Assembly: GCA_030037265.1 (NCBI GenBank)
Contig: JASHRQ010000072.1
Span: 1 to 32,505 of the forward strand
Direction: 5' to 3'
DNA from: Thermoplasmata archaeon
GTDB taxonomy: Archaea > Thermoplasmatota > Thermoplasmata > Lutacidiplasmatales > UBA184
Length of the DNA stretch: 32,505 bases
The notes below the pieces were generated by a model that saw only the letters and a list, made by a program, of their open reading frames with translations, did no database searches and was not told the origin of the DNA. A program made the translations under genes and the position numbers. This document shows positions 16,708 to 25,790 of the stretch, in pieces; position 1 is the stretch's first letter, and the number at the start of each line of letters is the position of its first letter.

Positions 16708-18526
16708 TCCGACGCCGAGCTCCCACACGGAGAAGGGGGACCGCCAGAACCGGCTCTACTCGAGCTTCATCGTGCGGGCGCCGGGCTTCGGCGTCTCGCT
16801 GGGTCTCATCGTCGCCACCGCCGCGGTCGACACGCTCCTGTTCTCCGGGCTCGGGCCGGACGCTGCCGGATGGCTGGAACGTCTGGTCCTCCTGTTCGCC
16901 CTTCCCGGACTCCTCGCCGCCGGTCTCACCTCCCCGTTCGCCCGGGCCCTGGGCGGATGGTTCCCGCCGCATCGGGCCGGTCTCCTCGCGCTGATGTCGC
17001 TGTTCGTGACCACGCTGTTCCTCCTCGTGTGGCGGGGGGTGGGACTGGCCCTCGGCGGGCTTCCCGTCTCGGCGGCGCTGCTGTTGCTGGCGGCCCAGGG
17101 ACCGGTCCTCTGGTTCCGGCACATGAGTCTGTTCGGCGTCTCGCGGGCCCGGCACGGGAGCTCGCTGCCCCCCGCGTTGCTCTTGCCAGTCCTCACCATC
17201 GCGGGCACGTTCGTCCTGTTTCCGCCGACCCCGGCGGTCGTCGCGGCGACGGTCCTGTTCCTCGTGCTCGGCTTCCTGTGCGTCGCGCTGCTCCTGCGGG
17301 CGGCGGACCGGCCGCTGCGGCGGGAGTTCGACACCTCCGGCGTGTCGCTCATCCGGCCGATGATGGAGCACGTCGGGAGCCGGGACCCGGCGGCGACGGA
17401 GGCGCTGGAGCAGTTCTTCCAGAAGTTCGCGGTCGAGGCGAACGTGCGCCTCACGGCGCTGCAGTTCCGTTCGAGCGGGGGCGTGAAGGCGACCGTCGCG
17501 CTACCCGCGGTGCACCCGGGTCCGTTCGCCGCGCTCGGGGCGAGCGACCTGCCGCGCAAGCTGGGCGAGCGGCTCGGCCCGGCGGCGGGGGTCGTGTTCG
17601 TTCCGCACACGCCGTGCAACCACGACCTCGACGTGCCGACCACCCGCGAGGTGGACCGGATCGCGCGGGCGACGGCCGAGCTCCTCCGTACCGCGGCGCC
17701 GGGGACGACGCACCGGACGAGTCCGCTGGTGTCGCCGGGCCCGGGGGCGTGGGCCCGGGCGCAGCTGCTCGGCGACGCGGTGCTGGTCGTCGCCACGCAG
17801 GCCCCCGAGCCGACCGACGACATTGACTTTGCCATCGCCGACCGGCTGCTCGCCGAGCTCGAGACCCCGGGTGCCCCCCGGGTGGCCCTCGTGGACGCCC
17901 ACAACTCGTACAAGGAGGACGAAGGCGACCTCACGTACGGGTCCCCGCGGGCCGAGCGATTCGCCGCCGACGTTCGCGCGGCGGTCGCGACCGCGCGCGC
18001 CCAGGGCCGGGAGGGAACGCTCCGGGTCGGCGTCGCGCGACGGGAGGGGTACTCCGTGGCGAACGCCGGCATCGGCCCGTGCGGGATCCGGGCGCTGGTC
18101 CTCGAGACGCTGGGCACCCGGACGGCCTACGTGCAGATCGACGGGAACAACCTCGTGCAGGGGCTTCGCCAGCGGCTCCTCGCCGCGCTGGCCGGCGTCG
18201 TCGACGCGGCCGAGGTGATGACGACCGACAACCACGTGGTCCACGAGCTGGACGGGGGCGTGAACCCGGTGGGCGAACGGTATCCGGTGGACCGCCTCGA
18301 GGCGGACGTCCTCGCCGTGGTCCGGGAGGCGCTCGGCAACCTGGAGCCGGTCGAGCTGGGCGTCGGGACCTCCGTCGTGCCGTCGGTGGCGGTCCTCGGA
18401 CCGGACTGGACCGCTCGCCTTTTGACCTCGCTCGGAGACACGCTCTCGATGTTCTCGAACGCCTTCCTCATGACGTTCCTCCTGCTGGTCGCCTCGTCGC
18501 TCGTCATCCTCGCCCTCCTCCGGTAG
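16697..18526 (+). CDS. DUF2070 family archaeal membrane protein
   Basis: N-terminal multi-TM region followed by soluble domain (VALPAVHPGPFAALGASDLPRKL, PHTPCNHDLDVPT, LVDAHNSY, AEVMTTDNHVVHELDGGVNPVGE) and a C-terminal TM helix. Confidence 0.85.
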   Translation: MAASPTPSSHTEKGDRQNRLYSSFIVRAPGFGVSLGLIVATAAVDTLLFSGLGPDAAGWLERLVLLFALPGLLAAGLTSPFARALGGWFPPHRAGLLALMSLFVTTLFLLVWRGVGLALGGLPVSAALLLLAAQGPVLWFRHMSLFGVSRARHGSSLPPALLLPVLTIAGTFVLFPPTPAVVAATVLFLVLGFLCVALLLRAADRPLRREFDTSGVSLIRPMMEHVGSRDPAATEALEQFFQKFAVEANVRLTALQFRSSGGVKATVALPAVHPGPFAALGASDLPRKLGERLGPAAGVVFVPHTPCNHDLDVPTTREVDRIARATAELLRTAAPGTTHRTSPLVSPGPGAWARAQLLGDAVLVVATQAPEPTDDIDFAIADRLLAELETPGAPRVALVDAHNSYKEDEGDLTYGSPRAERFAADVRAAVATARAQGREGTLRVGVARREGYSVANAGIGPCGIRALVLETLGTRTAYVQIDGNNLVQGLRQRLLAALAGVVDAAEVMTTDNHVVHELDGGVNPVGERYPVDRLEADVLAVVREALGNLEPVELGVGTSVVPSVAVLGPDWTARLLTSLGDTLSMFSNAFLMTFLLLVASSLVILALLR

Positions 18527-18539
18527 CCGGGGCGCGTCG

Positions 18540-20174
18540 ATGGCGGTGCCCGGGGCCCGGGAACCCCCCTCCGAGGTGCTCGCGGCCCTCGGAGACCCGG
18601 ATGCGTATCCGATGCTGCGGGACCTGGTCGCGATCGCGCCGACCAACCTCGAGGACCCCGCGCACGGCCGCTGGGAGAAGCCGAACTACCCGGCCGCGGC
18701 CCGGTACGTGAGCGACGTCGCGCGACGGTACGGGCTCGCCGTCCGGCAGTTCGACCCGGTCACCGACCTGCGGGGGAGCCCCGACCTGCACGGGGTCCCG
18801 CGGCCGAACGTCATCGTCGACCTGGACGCGGGCGCGGCCGACCGCGTCCTGGTCCTCGTCCACTACGACGTCGTGCCGGTCCCGGAAGCGGAGCGGGCCC
18901 GATGGGGGACGCCGCCCCACGCGCTCACCTACCGGGAGGACGGGAACCTGTACGGCCGCGGGTCGGCGGACGACCTGGGGAGCGGCGTGGTCCCGGGCCT
19001 CCTGCTCCTGAAGCAGCTCCGGGCGCTCGCCCACCCACCGGTGAATGTCCGACTGCTCGTCTGCTGCGACGAGGAGACCGGGGGGACCGGGGGGATCGAG
19101 GCGCTGAAGGCGCATGACGCGCAGCTCCCGCCGCGCGACCCCGGCCGGTTCCTCGAGGGGGAGTGCGCGCTGATCGCCGACGGGGACTCGCACACCACCG
19201 CGGGCTCCTCCGGCGTCGCGTTCCTCGACGGAACGTTCGCCCGACCCGTCCCCCTGCCGCGAGTGGTCGCGTACGGGGAGGCGCTCGTCGCGCTCCACTC
19301 GACCGCGAGCCGCTGGCGGTCGACGCTGGCCTCCCCGGATTGGCCCGCCCACGGAGCGCCAGAGCCCGTGATCACCGGGCGGGCGACGGTGACCCGGTTC
19401 GAGGCCCGGAGCGAACGGCCCGGTCCCGGCGGACGCGCCCGGCTGGTGGCCGCGCATGCCGAGAGCGACGCCGCGAACCAGGTGGCCCGGAGCGTGACGC
19501 TCGTCTTTGAGGGGGCTCGCCGACAACTGGAGGAACTGCGTCCGGCGCTCGAGCGCCGACTCGCGGCCCCGTTCCGTCTCGAGCCCGCGGGCGCGACCGC
19601 GCTCTCGGTCCCCGCCGGGGCGCTCGCGCTGTCCGTGGTCGGCGAGAGCACGCACGCGGGCTACCCCCACCGGGGGCACAACCCGGTCCCGGCGACGCTC
19701 GACCTGCTCGCGGGTGCGCTCGCCGAGGGACGCCTCGACGAGTCCGGCCCGGTCGAGGGGTCGTTCTCGGTCGACCTCCGGCTCACGCCCGAGATGACGC
19801 TCGCGGAGGGGGTCGAGCGGGCCCTGCGCGAGGTCCGGGCCTGGGGCTCGGCCCACGACCCCGACGCGCGGATCGATGCCCCGGCGGAGCGCGGACGCGG
19901 GGGGTATGCGCTCCCCGCGGACCACCCCGCCGTGCGCAAGATGGAGCGCGTGATCCGGTCCGTGTTCGGCACGGAGGGGGTGTTCGGGGAATACGGCGGG
20001 ACGGACGCGAGCGCGCTCGCCGACCTGACGACCCCGTCCGGCGCGAAGATGCCGGCGCTCGTCTTCGGGCTCATGAACCGGGCGTCGCACATCCACGAGG
20101 TGGACGAGCGCGTCGAGCCCCGGACGGTGGCCCAGGTGACGGACGTGCTCCGACGGTACATCCTCCAGCCGTAG
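18540..20174 (+). CDS. M20 family metallopeptidase/deacylase (ArgE/DapE/ACY1-like)
   Basis: RVLVLVHYDVVPVP, NLYGRGSADDLGSGVVPGLLLLKQL, LLVCCDEETGGTGGIEAL, VFGEYGGTDASALA. Confidence 0.88.
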   Translation: MAVPGAREPPSEVLAALGDPDAYPMLRDLVAIAPTNLEDPAHGRWEKPNYPAAARYVSDVARRYGLAVRQFDPVTDLRGSPDLHGVPRPNVIVDLDAGAADRVLVLVHYDVVPVPEAERARWGTPPHALTYREDGNLYGRGSADDLGSGVVPGLLLLKQLRALAHPPVNVRLLVCCDEETGGTGGIEALKAHDAQLPPRDPGRFLEGECALIADGDSHTTAGSSGVAFLDGTFARPVPLPRVVAYGEALVALHSTASRWRSTLASPDWPAHGAPEPVITGRATVTRFEARSERPGPGGRARLVAAHAESDAANQVARSVTLVFEGARRQLEELRPALERRLAAPFRLEPAGATALSVPAGALALSVVGESTHAGYPHRGHNPVPATLDLLAGALAEGRLDESGPVEGSFSVDLRLTPEMTLAEGVERALREVRAWGSAHDPDARIDAPAERGRGGYALPADHPAVRKMERVIRSVFGTEGVFGEYGGTDASALADLTTPSGAKMPALVFGLMNRASHIHEVDERVEPRTVAQVTDVLRRYILQP

Positions 20175-20188
20175 GAGGGCCGTGGCGA

Positions 20189-20764
20189 GTGGTCGACGCG
20201 CAGCTGGTCATCTTCATCCGGGTCCTTTGGGTGCTCACGCCGGTCTTCGCGGCGAACGCCCTCGCGACGCTGCCCCGGGGGCGGGGGCCGCCGATGGACT
20301 TCGGCCGCACGGCCTGGGACGGCCGCCGCCTCCTCGGGCCGTCGAAGACCTGGGCCGGGTTCTGGTGCGGCACGCTCCTCGCCGTGCCGATCGTCCTCCT
20401 CGAGGCGTGGCTCATCCTGCACGCCCCCCCCGACCTCCAGCTCGTGCCGGCGTACGCGGGCTCCGTCGTCGCGGCGCTGCCGGTGGCGTTCCTCCTCGGC
20501 GGCGGCGCCCTCGTCGGCGACGCGGCCGGCTCGTTCGTGAAGCGCCGGCTCGGGCTGGGCCCGGGGGCCCGGGCGTTCGGGCTGGACCAGCTGCCGTTCG
20601 TGGCGGTGCCGGTCGCGCTCGGCCTCGCCCTCGACCCCTCGGTGTTCGTGCCGGTGTTCTTTTCTTGGGAGGCGCTCCTCTGGGTCCTCGTGCTCACGCT
20701 GGGGCTGCACGCGCTGTTCAACTGGGTCGGGTACCGCGCCGGGCTGAAGCGGGTGCCGTGGTGA
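20189..20764 (+). CDS. carS: CDP-archaeol synthase (CarS, DUF46)
   Basis: Small multi-TM protein: VLWVLTPVFAANALATL, PMDFGRTAWDGRRLLGPSKTWAGFWCGT, GALVGDAAGSFVKRRLGLGPGARAFGLDQLPF. Confidence 0.93.
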   Translation: MVDAQLVIFIRVLWVLTPVFAANALATLPRGRGPPMDFGRTAWDGRRLLGPSKTWAGFWCGTLLAVPIVLLEAWLILHAPPDLQLVPAYAGSVVAALPVAFLLGGGALVGDAAGSFVKRRLGLGPGARAFGLDQLPFVAVPVALGLALDPSVFVPVFFSWEALLWVLVLTLGLHALFNWVGYRAGLKRVPW

Positions 20765-20768
20765 GCCG

Positions 20769-21317
20769 GTGAGCGACGTGGGGTCGGCGGCCGAGCGGAC
20801 CGCGACGGCCCGGATGCTGCTCGACTGCGGCGCCGTGCGGTTCGGGGAGTTCACCCTCACCTCGGGCCAGCGCTCGGACGTGTACATCGACGTGAAGCGC
20901 GCCTGGACCGACCCCGGGAGGCTCTCCACCCTCGCCGGCGCGCTCGCCGGGCGCGTCGGGACCGTGCAGCGGCTCGCGGGGATGGAGCTGGGCGCGGTGC
21001 CCCTCGTCGTCGCCACGGCGCTTCGGGTCGGCCTGCCGTTCGTGATCCTTCGGAAGGCCCTCCGGGACCACGGGACCCGGCAGCGGTTGGAGGGCGAGGT
21101 GCGTCCCGGCGACCGCGTGCTCCTCATCGAGGACGTCGTGTCGACGGGCGGGTCGGCCGTCGAGTCGGTCCACCTCCTGCGGGAGGCGGGCGCGGTCGTC
21201 GAGCGGGCGCTCGCCGTGGTCGACCGCGGGATGGGCGGGGGCGAGCGGCTCCGCTCCGACGGGGTCGCCCTCGAGGCGCTCGTCTCGATGGAGGAGCTCC
21301 GGGGCGGCCGAGCGTGA
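20769..21317 (+). CDS. pyrE: Orotate phosphoribosyltransferase
   Basis: LLDCGAVRFGEFTLTSGQRSDVYIDVKRAWTDP, VGLPFVILRKALRDHGT, GDRVLLIEDVVSTGGSAVESV. Confidence 0.95.
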   Translation: MSDVGSAAERTATARMLLDCGAVRFGEFTLTSGQRSDVYIDVKRAWTDPGRLSTLAGALAGRVGTVQRLAGMELGAVPLVVATALRVGLPFVILRKALRDHGTRQRLEGEVRPGDRVLLIEDVVSTGGSAVESVHLLREAGAVVERALAVVDRGMGGGERLRSDGVALEALVSMEELRGGRA

Positions 21318-22384
21318 CCGGCACGCTGCAGGACGACGCCACGGCGCGGATCGACGACCCGTCGGAGGCCGGCACGGTCTACGGCCGAGGGTTCTTCGGG
21401 ACCTTGGGCTCGGGCGGCCTCCAGCTCGACCGGACCGAGGCGCTCTACCTGGTCGAGATGGGCCGGATCGGCCTCGCCGGGACCCACGGCCGGGCCATCG
21501 GCTGGGCGGAGCTGTTCCGTCGCGCGCTGCGCGCCGAGCCCGGGTTCGGCGTGCGCTACCTGGTGTACCGGGACCTGCGGCAGCGCGGCTACGTCGTCCG
21601 GGCCGGCCCGCCGGGCGTCGCCTTCGCGGTGCTGCCCCGCGGCGGCGTGCTGCAGAAGACCCCGACCCGGTACTGGGTCGACGCGGTCTCCGAGCGCGCG
21701 CCGTTCTCGCTCCGCTCGCTCGAGGACGAGACCGACCGCGCGCAGGCCGCGAAGAAGCAGCTGCTCGTGGGCGTGGTCGACGAGGAGTCCGACCTCACGT
21801 ACTACCGGGTCCGTCGGCCGCGCCCGATGGGCGCGCTGCCAGCCCCGACACTGCGGACGCCCGTCCCCGGCTGGCTCGGCGAGGATCGCGTGCTGGTCTT
21901 CGAACCGGACGGCGTGGAGGCGCTCGGCCGCCAGCCCGCGTTCGGGAGCCGGATCGGGAGTCGGCTGGAGCTGAGCCTCATCGAGGCCGCGTTCCTCGCG
22001 CTCACCGGCCGGCTCGAGCTCCGCGACGCCCGCTCGCACCGACGCGTCCCGGTCGCCGGGCTGCTCCGGCGCGCGCGTCGTCTCGAGTCCGGGTTCGACG
22101 AGCGGCTCGCGGTCTACCGCGTACTCCGGGAGCGCCAGCTCGTCGTCAAGACCGGGTTCAAGTACGGCGCGCATTTCCGCGCCTATCCGCGGAACCCGGA
22201 GCACGCGCACGCCCGGTACCTCGTCCATGCGGTGCCGGACGGCTTCGAGGCGCCCTGGTCGGAGATCGCCCGCGGCGTGCGGGTGGCCCAGGGCGTGCGC
22301 AAGGAGTTCCTCCTCGCGAGGGTCCGGGGACCGCCGGCGACTCCGACGGTCGCGTTCCTCTCGCTCGAGCGGGTCCGTCCCTGA
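21314..22384 (+). CDS. endA: tRNA-splicing endonuclease EndA, two-repeat form
   Basis: C-terminal catalytic block TGFKYGAHFRAYPRNPEHAHARYLVHAV...ARGVRVAQGVRKEFLLARV (Tyr/His/Lys positions present); N-terminal half is a related, apparently non-catalytic repeat. Confidence 0.9.
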   Translation: MTGTLQDDATARIDDPSEAGTVYGRGFFGTLGSGGLQLDRTEALYLVEMGRIGLAGTHGRAIGWAELFRRALRAEPGFGVRYLVYRDLRQRGYVVRAGPPGVAFAVLPRGGVLQKTPTRYWVDAVSERAPFSLRSLEDETDRAQAAKKQLLVGVVDEESDLTYYRVRRPRPMGALPAPTLRTPVPGWLGEDRVLVFEPDGVEALGRQPAFGSRIGSRLELSLIEAAFLALTGRLELRDARSHRRVPVAGLLRRARRLESGFDERLAVYRVLRERQLVVKTGFKYGAHFRAYPRNPEHAHARYLVHAVPDGFEAPWSEIARGVRVAQGVRKEFLLARVRGPPATPTVAFLSLERVRP

Positions 22385-22412
22385 GCGCCGGAGCGCGGTC
22401 CCGGACCGGGCC

Positions 22413-23204
22413 CTATGCCGCGGCCCGTACCAGGGGGCCCAGGAACCGCTCGACCGACGTCGCGGTGGGGGATCGGCGGAGCCGCTCCTCCATCGCGCTA
22501 CCGAGGATCGCGCCGTCGGCGTGCGCGGACCGGATCCGTCGCACGTCCGGCGGACCCCGGACGCCGAAACCGACCAGGACCGGCAGCGCGGGTCGGGCCC
22601 GGTGCGCGGCGTCGACCCGGTCGCGTAGGGCGGCGAGGTCCGGGCGCTGTCCCGTACCCGTGGTGCCGTACCGGGCGACCAGGTACAGGAACCCGGTCGA
22701 ACGGGACGCGAGCCGCGCCACCCGGGGGATCGGGGTGGCGGGCGAGGCCATCTGGACGACCGCGAGCGACGCGCGGCGGGCGGCCGCTTCCCAGGGGCCG
22801 GACTCGTCGAGCGAGACGTCCGGCAGGATGAGCGCGCTGCCGCCGTGGGCGCGGAGCTCGCCGCACGCGCGCGCCAGCCCCCGGCGGAGCACCGGATTCG
22901 CGTACGTCATGACCGCCGCCGGCAGGTGCTCGACGACCACGTCGAGCGCCTCTAGCAGGTCCGCCCAGCGCGTGCCGTGGCCGAGCGCGGCGGCGGCCGC
23001 GGACTGCAGGACCGGTCCGTCGGCGATCGGGTCGCTGAACGGAACGCCCAGCTCGACGCCGGCCACTCCCGCGTCGGCGAGGCCCCGCGCGACCGCGGGA
23101 AGCCGCCGTCGGCGGGCGGCGTCGACCATCAGGTAGACGAGCAGGGACCCCTCGCCCGCCGCCTTCCGCCGGGCGAGCGCGTCAGCGAGGTCGATGGCTG
23201 CCAT
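22413..23204 (-). CDS. trpA: Tryptophan synthase alpha subunit
   Basis: LLVYLMVDAA..., GVAGVELGVPFSDPIADGPVLQSAAAAAL, PAAVMTYANPVLRRG, FLYLVARYGTTGTG, PVLVGFGVRGP. Confidence 0.96.
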   Translation of the reverse strand: MAAIDLADALARRKAAGEGSLLVYLMVDAARRRRLPAVARGLADAGVAGVELGVPFSDPIADGPVLQSAAAAALGHGTRWADLLEALDVVVEHLPAAVMTYANPVLRRGLARACGELRAHGGSALILPDVSLDESGPWEAAARRASLAVVQMASPATPIPRVARLASRSTGFLYLVARYGTTGTGQRPDLAALRDRVDAAHRARPALPVLVGFGVRGPPDVRRIRSAHADGAILGSAMEERLRRSPTATSVERFLGPLVRAAA

Positions 23205-24351
23205 GCTGGAGGACCACCTCGAGGTCCTTGTCCCCGCGGCCGGAGAGCGTCACGACGACGCGCGACCGTCGGGGCCGACGGCGCGCTTCCCGGAGCGCGG
23301 CAAAGAGGGCGTGCGACGGCTCCAGGGCGGGCAGGATCCCTTCGTCCTCGGCCAGCCAGTGGAACGCCCGGAGCGCCTGGTCGTCCCGCACCGAGACGTA
23401 CCGGACCCGGCCGCTCGCGCGGAGCATCGCGTGCTCGGGGCCGACCGCCGCGTAGTCGAGGCCCGCCGAGACGCTCTCCGTGTCCCGCACCTGGCCCTCC
23501 GCGTCCTGCAGGACGTAGGTGTAGGCCCCGTGGAGGATCCCGGGCCGCCCCTGGGTCAGGGAGGAGGCTCCGACCCCGTCGCCGCGGCCCCCCGCCTCGA
23601 CCCCGAGGAGCTCGACCGGGGTGCGGAGCAGCGGATGGAAGGTACCGATCGCGTTGCTCCCGCCGCCGACGCACGCGACCGCGAGGTCCGGCGCGCGGCC
23701 CCAGAGGGCCCGGCTCTGGGCGACGATCTCCCGTCCGATGACGCTCTGGAAATCGCACACCATGGAGGGGAACGGGTGCGGCCCGACGGCGGAGCCGAGC
23801 ACGTAGTGGGTGGTCTCCACCGACCCGATCCAGTCCCGGAGCGCGGCGTTGATCGCCTCCTTGAGCGTCCGGCGGCCCGCGGTCACCGGATGGACCGTCG
23901 CGCCGAGCAGCTCCATCCGCTGCACGTTCGGGGCCTGGCGCTCGATGTCCACGCGGCCCATGTACACCTCGGTGGGGAGCCCGAGCGCCGCGCCGATCAT
24001 CGCCGTCGCGACGCCGTGCTGGCCGGCGCCGGTCTCGGCGATCAGCCGGCGCTTCCCCATGCGTCGGGCGAGGAGGCCCTGTCCGAGCGCGTTGTTGAAC
24101 TTGTGCGCCCCGCCGTGCAGGAGGTCCTCGCGCTTCAGCCAGATCTCCGCGCCGCCGCCCCGGCGGGAGAAGTTCTCGGCCGGGTACAGCGGCGTCGGTC
24201 GGCCCCCGAGCTGGCGCGACCAGCGGCGCAGCTCGGACCGGAACCCCGGGTCCCTCCGCGCGCTCCTCCACGCCCGCTCGAGCTCCGCGAGCGCGGGGAC
24301 GAGGGTCTCCGGAACGTACGCCCCGCCGAAGGCGCCGAACCGCCTAGGCAT
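23182..24351 (-). CDS. trpB: Tryptophan synthase beta subunit
   Basis: MPRRFGAFGGAYVPETLVPALAELE..., LKREDLLHGGAHKFNNALGQ, AETGAGQHGVATAM, CVGGGSNAIG; ATG 24351 overlaps the trpF end. Confidence 0.97.
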   Translation of the reverse strand: MPRRFGAFGGAYVPETLVPALAELERAWRSARRDPGFRSELRRWSRQLGGRPTPLYPAENFSRRGGGAEIWLKREDLLHGGAHKFNNALGQGLLARRMGKRRLIAETGAGQHGVATAMIGAALGLPTEVYMGRVDIERQAPNVQRMELLGATVHPVTAGRRTLKEAINAALRDWIGSVETTHYVLGSAVGPHPFPSMVCDFQSVIGREIVAQSRALWGRAPDLAVACVGGGSNAIGTFHPLLRTPVELLGVEAGGRGDGVGASSLTQGRPGILHGAYTYVLQDAEGQVRDTESVSAGLDYAAVGPEHAMLRASGRVRYVSVRDDQALRAFHWLAEDEGILPALEPSHALFAALREARRRPRRSRVVVTLSGRGDKDLEVVLQHGSHRPR

Positions 24352-24991
24352 TCGCCTTCTCCCAAACCTCGATCGCGGCGAGGAAGCGTTGCATCGCCGC
24401 CGGGTCCTTGACGCCGCGGGCCTTCTCGACCCCCGACGACACGTCCACGCCCCAGGGCCGCACCGCGGACAGGGCCTCGCCGACGTTCTCGGGCGTGAGC
24501 CCCCCCGCCAGCACGAGCTTACGGCCCGGGGCCTTCTCGACGAGCGCGCGGCAGACCTCCCAGTCCGGCCGGAGGCCGCTGCCGCCGGGGAGGGGCCCTC
24601 CGGCCGCGTCGAGGTGGATGCGCGGGAACGACTCCGCCGGAGGGAGTTCCGGCGCCGGGCCGCCCGCACCGGGGAGCGGCACCGGCAGGGACGGGACCAG
24701 GTGATGGAGCTCGAGGAAATCGAGCCCTTCCGGTATCGTTCCGTGGACCTGGACCCGGTCCACGCCCACCTCGTCGAAGATCCGGTGCAGGAGGTCGATC
24801 GACGGGTCGACGACGACGGCCCATACCTCCGCGCCCGGCGGGACCCGTCCCGCCAGGTCGGCCGCCCGTTCGACGGTCAGGTTTCTCGGCGACGCCGGGA
24901 CGTCGATCACCAACCCGGCCGCGCCCTCCTCCGGCACGAGCGCGAGCGACTCCGGCTCCGACAGGCCGCAGAACTTCACGAACGTCCTCAT
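24344..24991 (-). CDS. trpF: Phosphoribosylanthranilate isomerase
   Basis: MRTFVKFCGLSEPESLAL..., DRVQVHG, LAGGLTPENVGEALSAVRPWGVDVSSGVE. Confidence 0.95.
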   Translation of the reverse strand: MRTFVKFCGLSEPESLALVPEEGAAGLVIDVPASPRNLTVERAADLAGRVPPGAEVWAVVVDPSIDLLHRIFDEVGVDRVQVHGTIPEGLDFLELHHLVPSLPVPLPGAGGPAPELPPAESFPRIHLDAAGGPLPGGSGLRPDWEVCRALVEKAPGRKLVLAGGLTPENVGEALSAVRPWGVDVSSGVEKARGVKDPAAMQRFLAAIEVWEKANA

Positions 24992-25788
24992 CGATCCTCT
25001 CGCTCCCCGGCGCTCCGCAGTGTACGCAGGAACTCCACCGGCTCCCGGGCCCGCGCGAACGCCGAGCCGACCAAAAGACCGTCGGCTCCCCAGCGGCGGT
25101 ACTCGACGGCCTCCGCCGCGCCCTCCACGCCGCTCAACGCGAGCCGCGGGCGGCCCCGCGGGAGCCTCTCGAGGGTGGCCCGGGCGACCTCCGGTCGGTA
25201 GGTGAGGGAGTCGAGGTCCCGGCGGTTGACCCCGAGGAGGTCGGCCGGGACCCGGTGCGCTACCTCGAGGTCGGACCGGTCGTGGAGCTCGAGCAGCACC
25301 TCGAGTCCCCGGGCGTGGGCCCGCTCGGCCAGCTCCGACAGCGGACGGCCGAGGCGGCCCTCGCGCTCCAGCCGCGCGATCAGCAGCACGGCGGCCGCTC
25401 CGGCGCGGTCCGCCGCCTCGACCTGTCGAGGCTCGACGACGAAGTCCTTGAACAGGACGGGCCGGCCGGTCCGGTGCGTCAGCTCCACCACCTCGCGGGG
25501 CGACCCGCCGAACGCGGGCCCGGTGGCCACGCACGAGAGCCCCTCGACGTCCGCTTCGTCCGTCGCCCGGACGAAGTCGTCGATCCCGACCGGAGGCAGC
25601 GCGGGCCGGGACGAGCCCGGCGAGACGTGCTTTCGCTCCACGAGCAGCGCCCAGCCGTTCGGAGCCGACTCCACCGCTTTCCGCAGGCTGGGTCGCCGGG
25701 TCGGGCCCTGCTCCGGCAGGCCGTCGAGATAGCCGGGCTCCGCGACGCGCTCGCGGACCCGGGGAAGGAGGTCGTCGAGGAAGCCCAC
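24988..25788 (-). CDS. trpC: Indole-3-glycerol phosphate synthase (start GTG 25788 or TTG 25794)
   Basis: LLVERKHVSPGS, VLFKDFVVEPRQVEAADRAGAAAVLLIARL, LLGVNRRDLDSL, LALSGVEGAAEAVEYRRWGADGLLVGSAF. Confidence 0.94.
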   Translation of the reverse strand: MGFLDDLLPRVRERVAEPGYLDGLPEQGPTRRPSLRKAVESAPNGWALLVERKHVSPGSSRPALPPVGIDDFVRATDEADVEGLSCVATGPAFGGSPREVVELTHRTGRPVLFKDFVVEPRQVEAADRAGAAAVLLIARLEREGRLGRPLSELAERAHARGLEVLLELHDRSDLEVAHRVPADLLGVNRRDLDSLTYRPEVARATLERLPRGRPRLALSGVEGAAEAVEYRRWGADGLLVGSAFARAREPVEFLRTLRSAGEREDR

Positions 25789-25790
25789 CG

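Noticed and set aside
13570-16728. 1052-aa minus-strand ORF across M16, UbiA and GGGPS
   Set aside because: Antisense/out-of-frame open frame; the genes beneath it have unambiguous family motifs on their own frames.
22385-22412. CGGTCC-C-GGACCG-like palindrome between endA and trpA as a terminator
   Set aside because: Almost no loop and such palindromes are expected by chance in this GC-rich sequence; no support beyond position.
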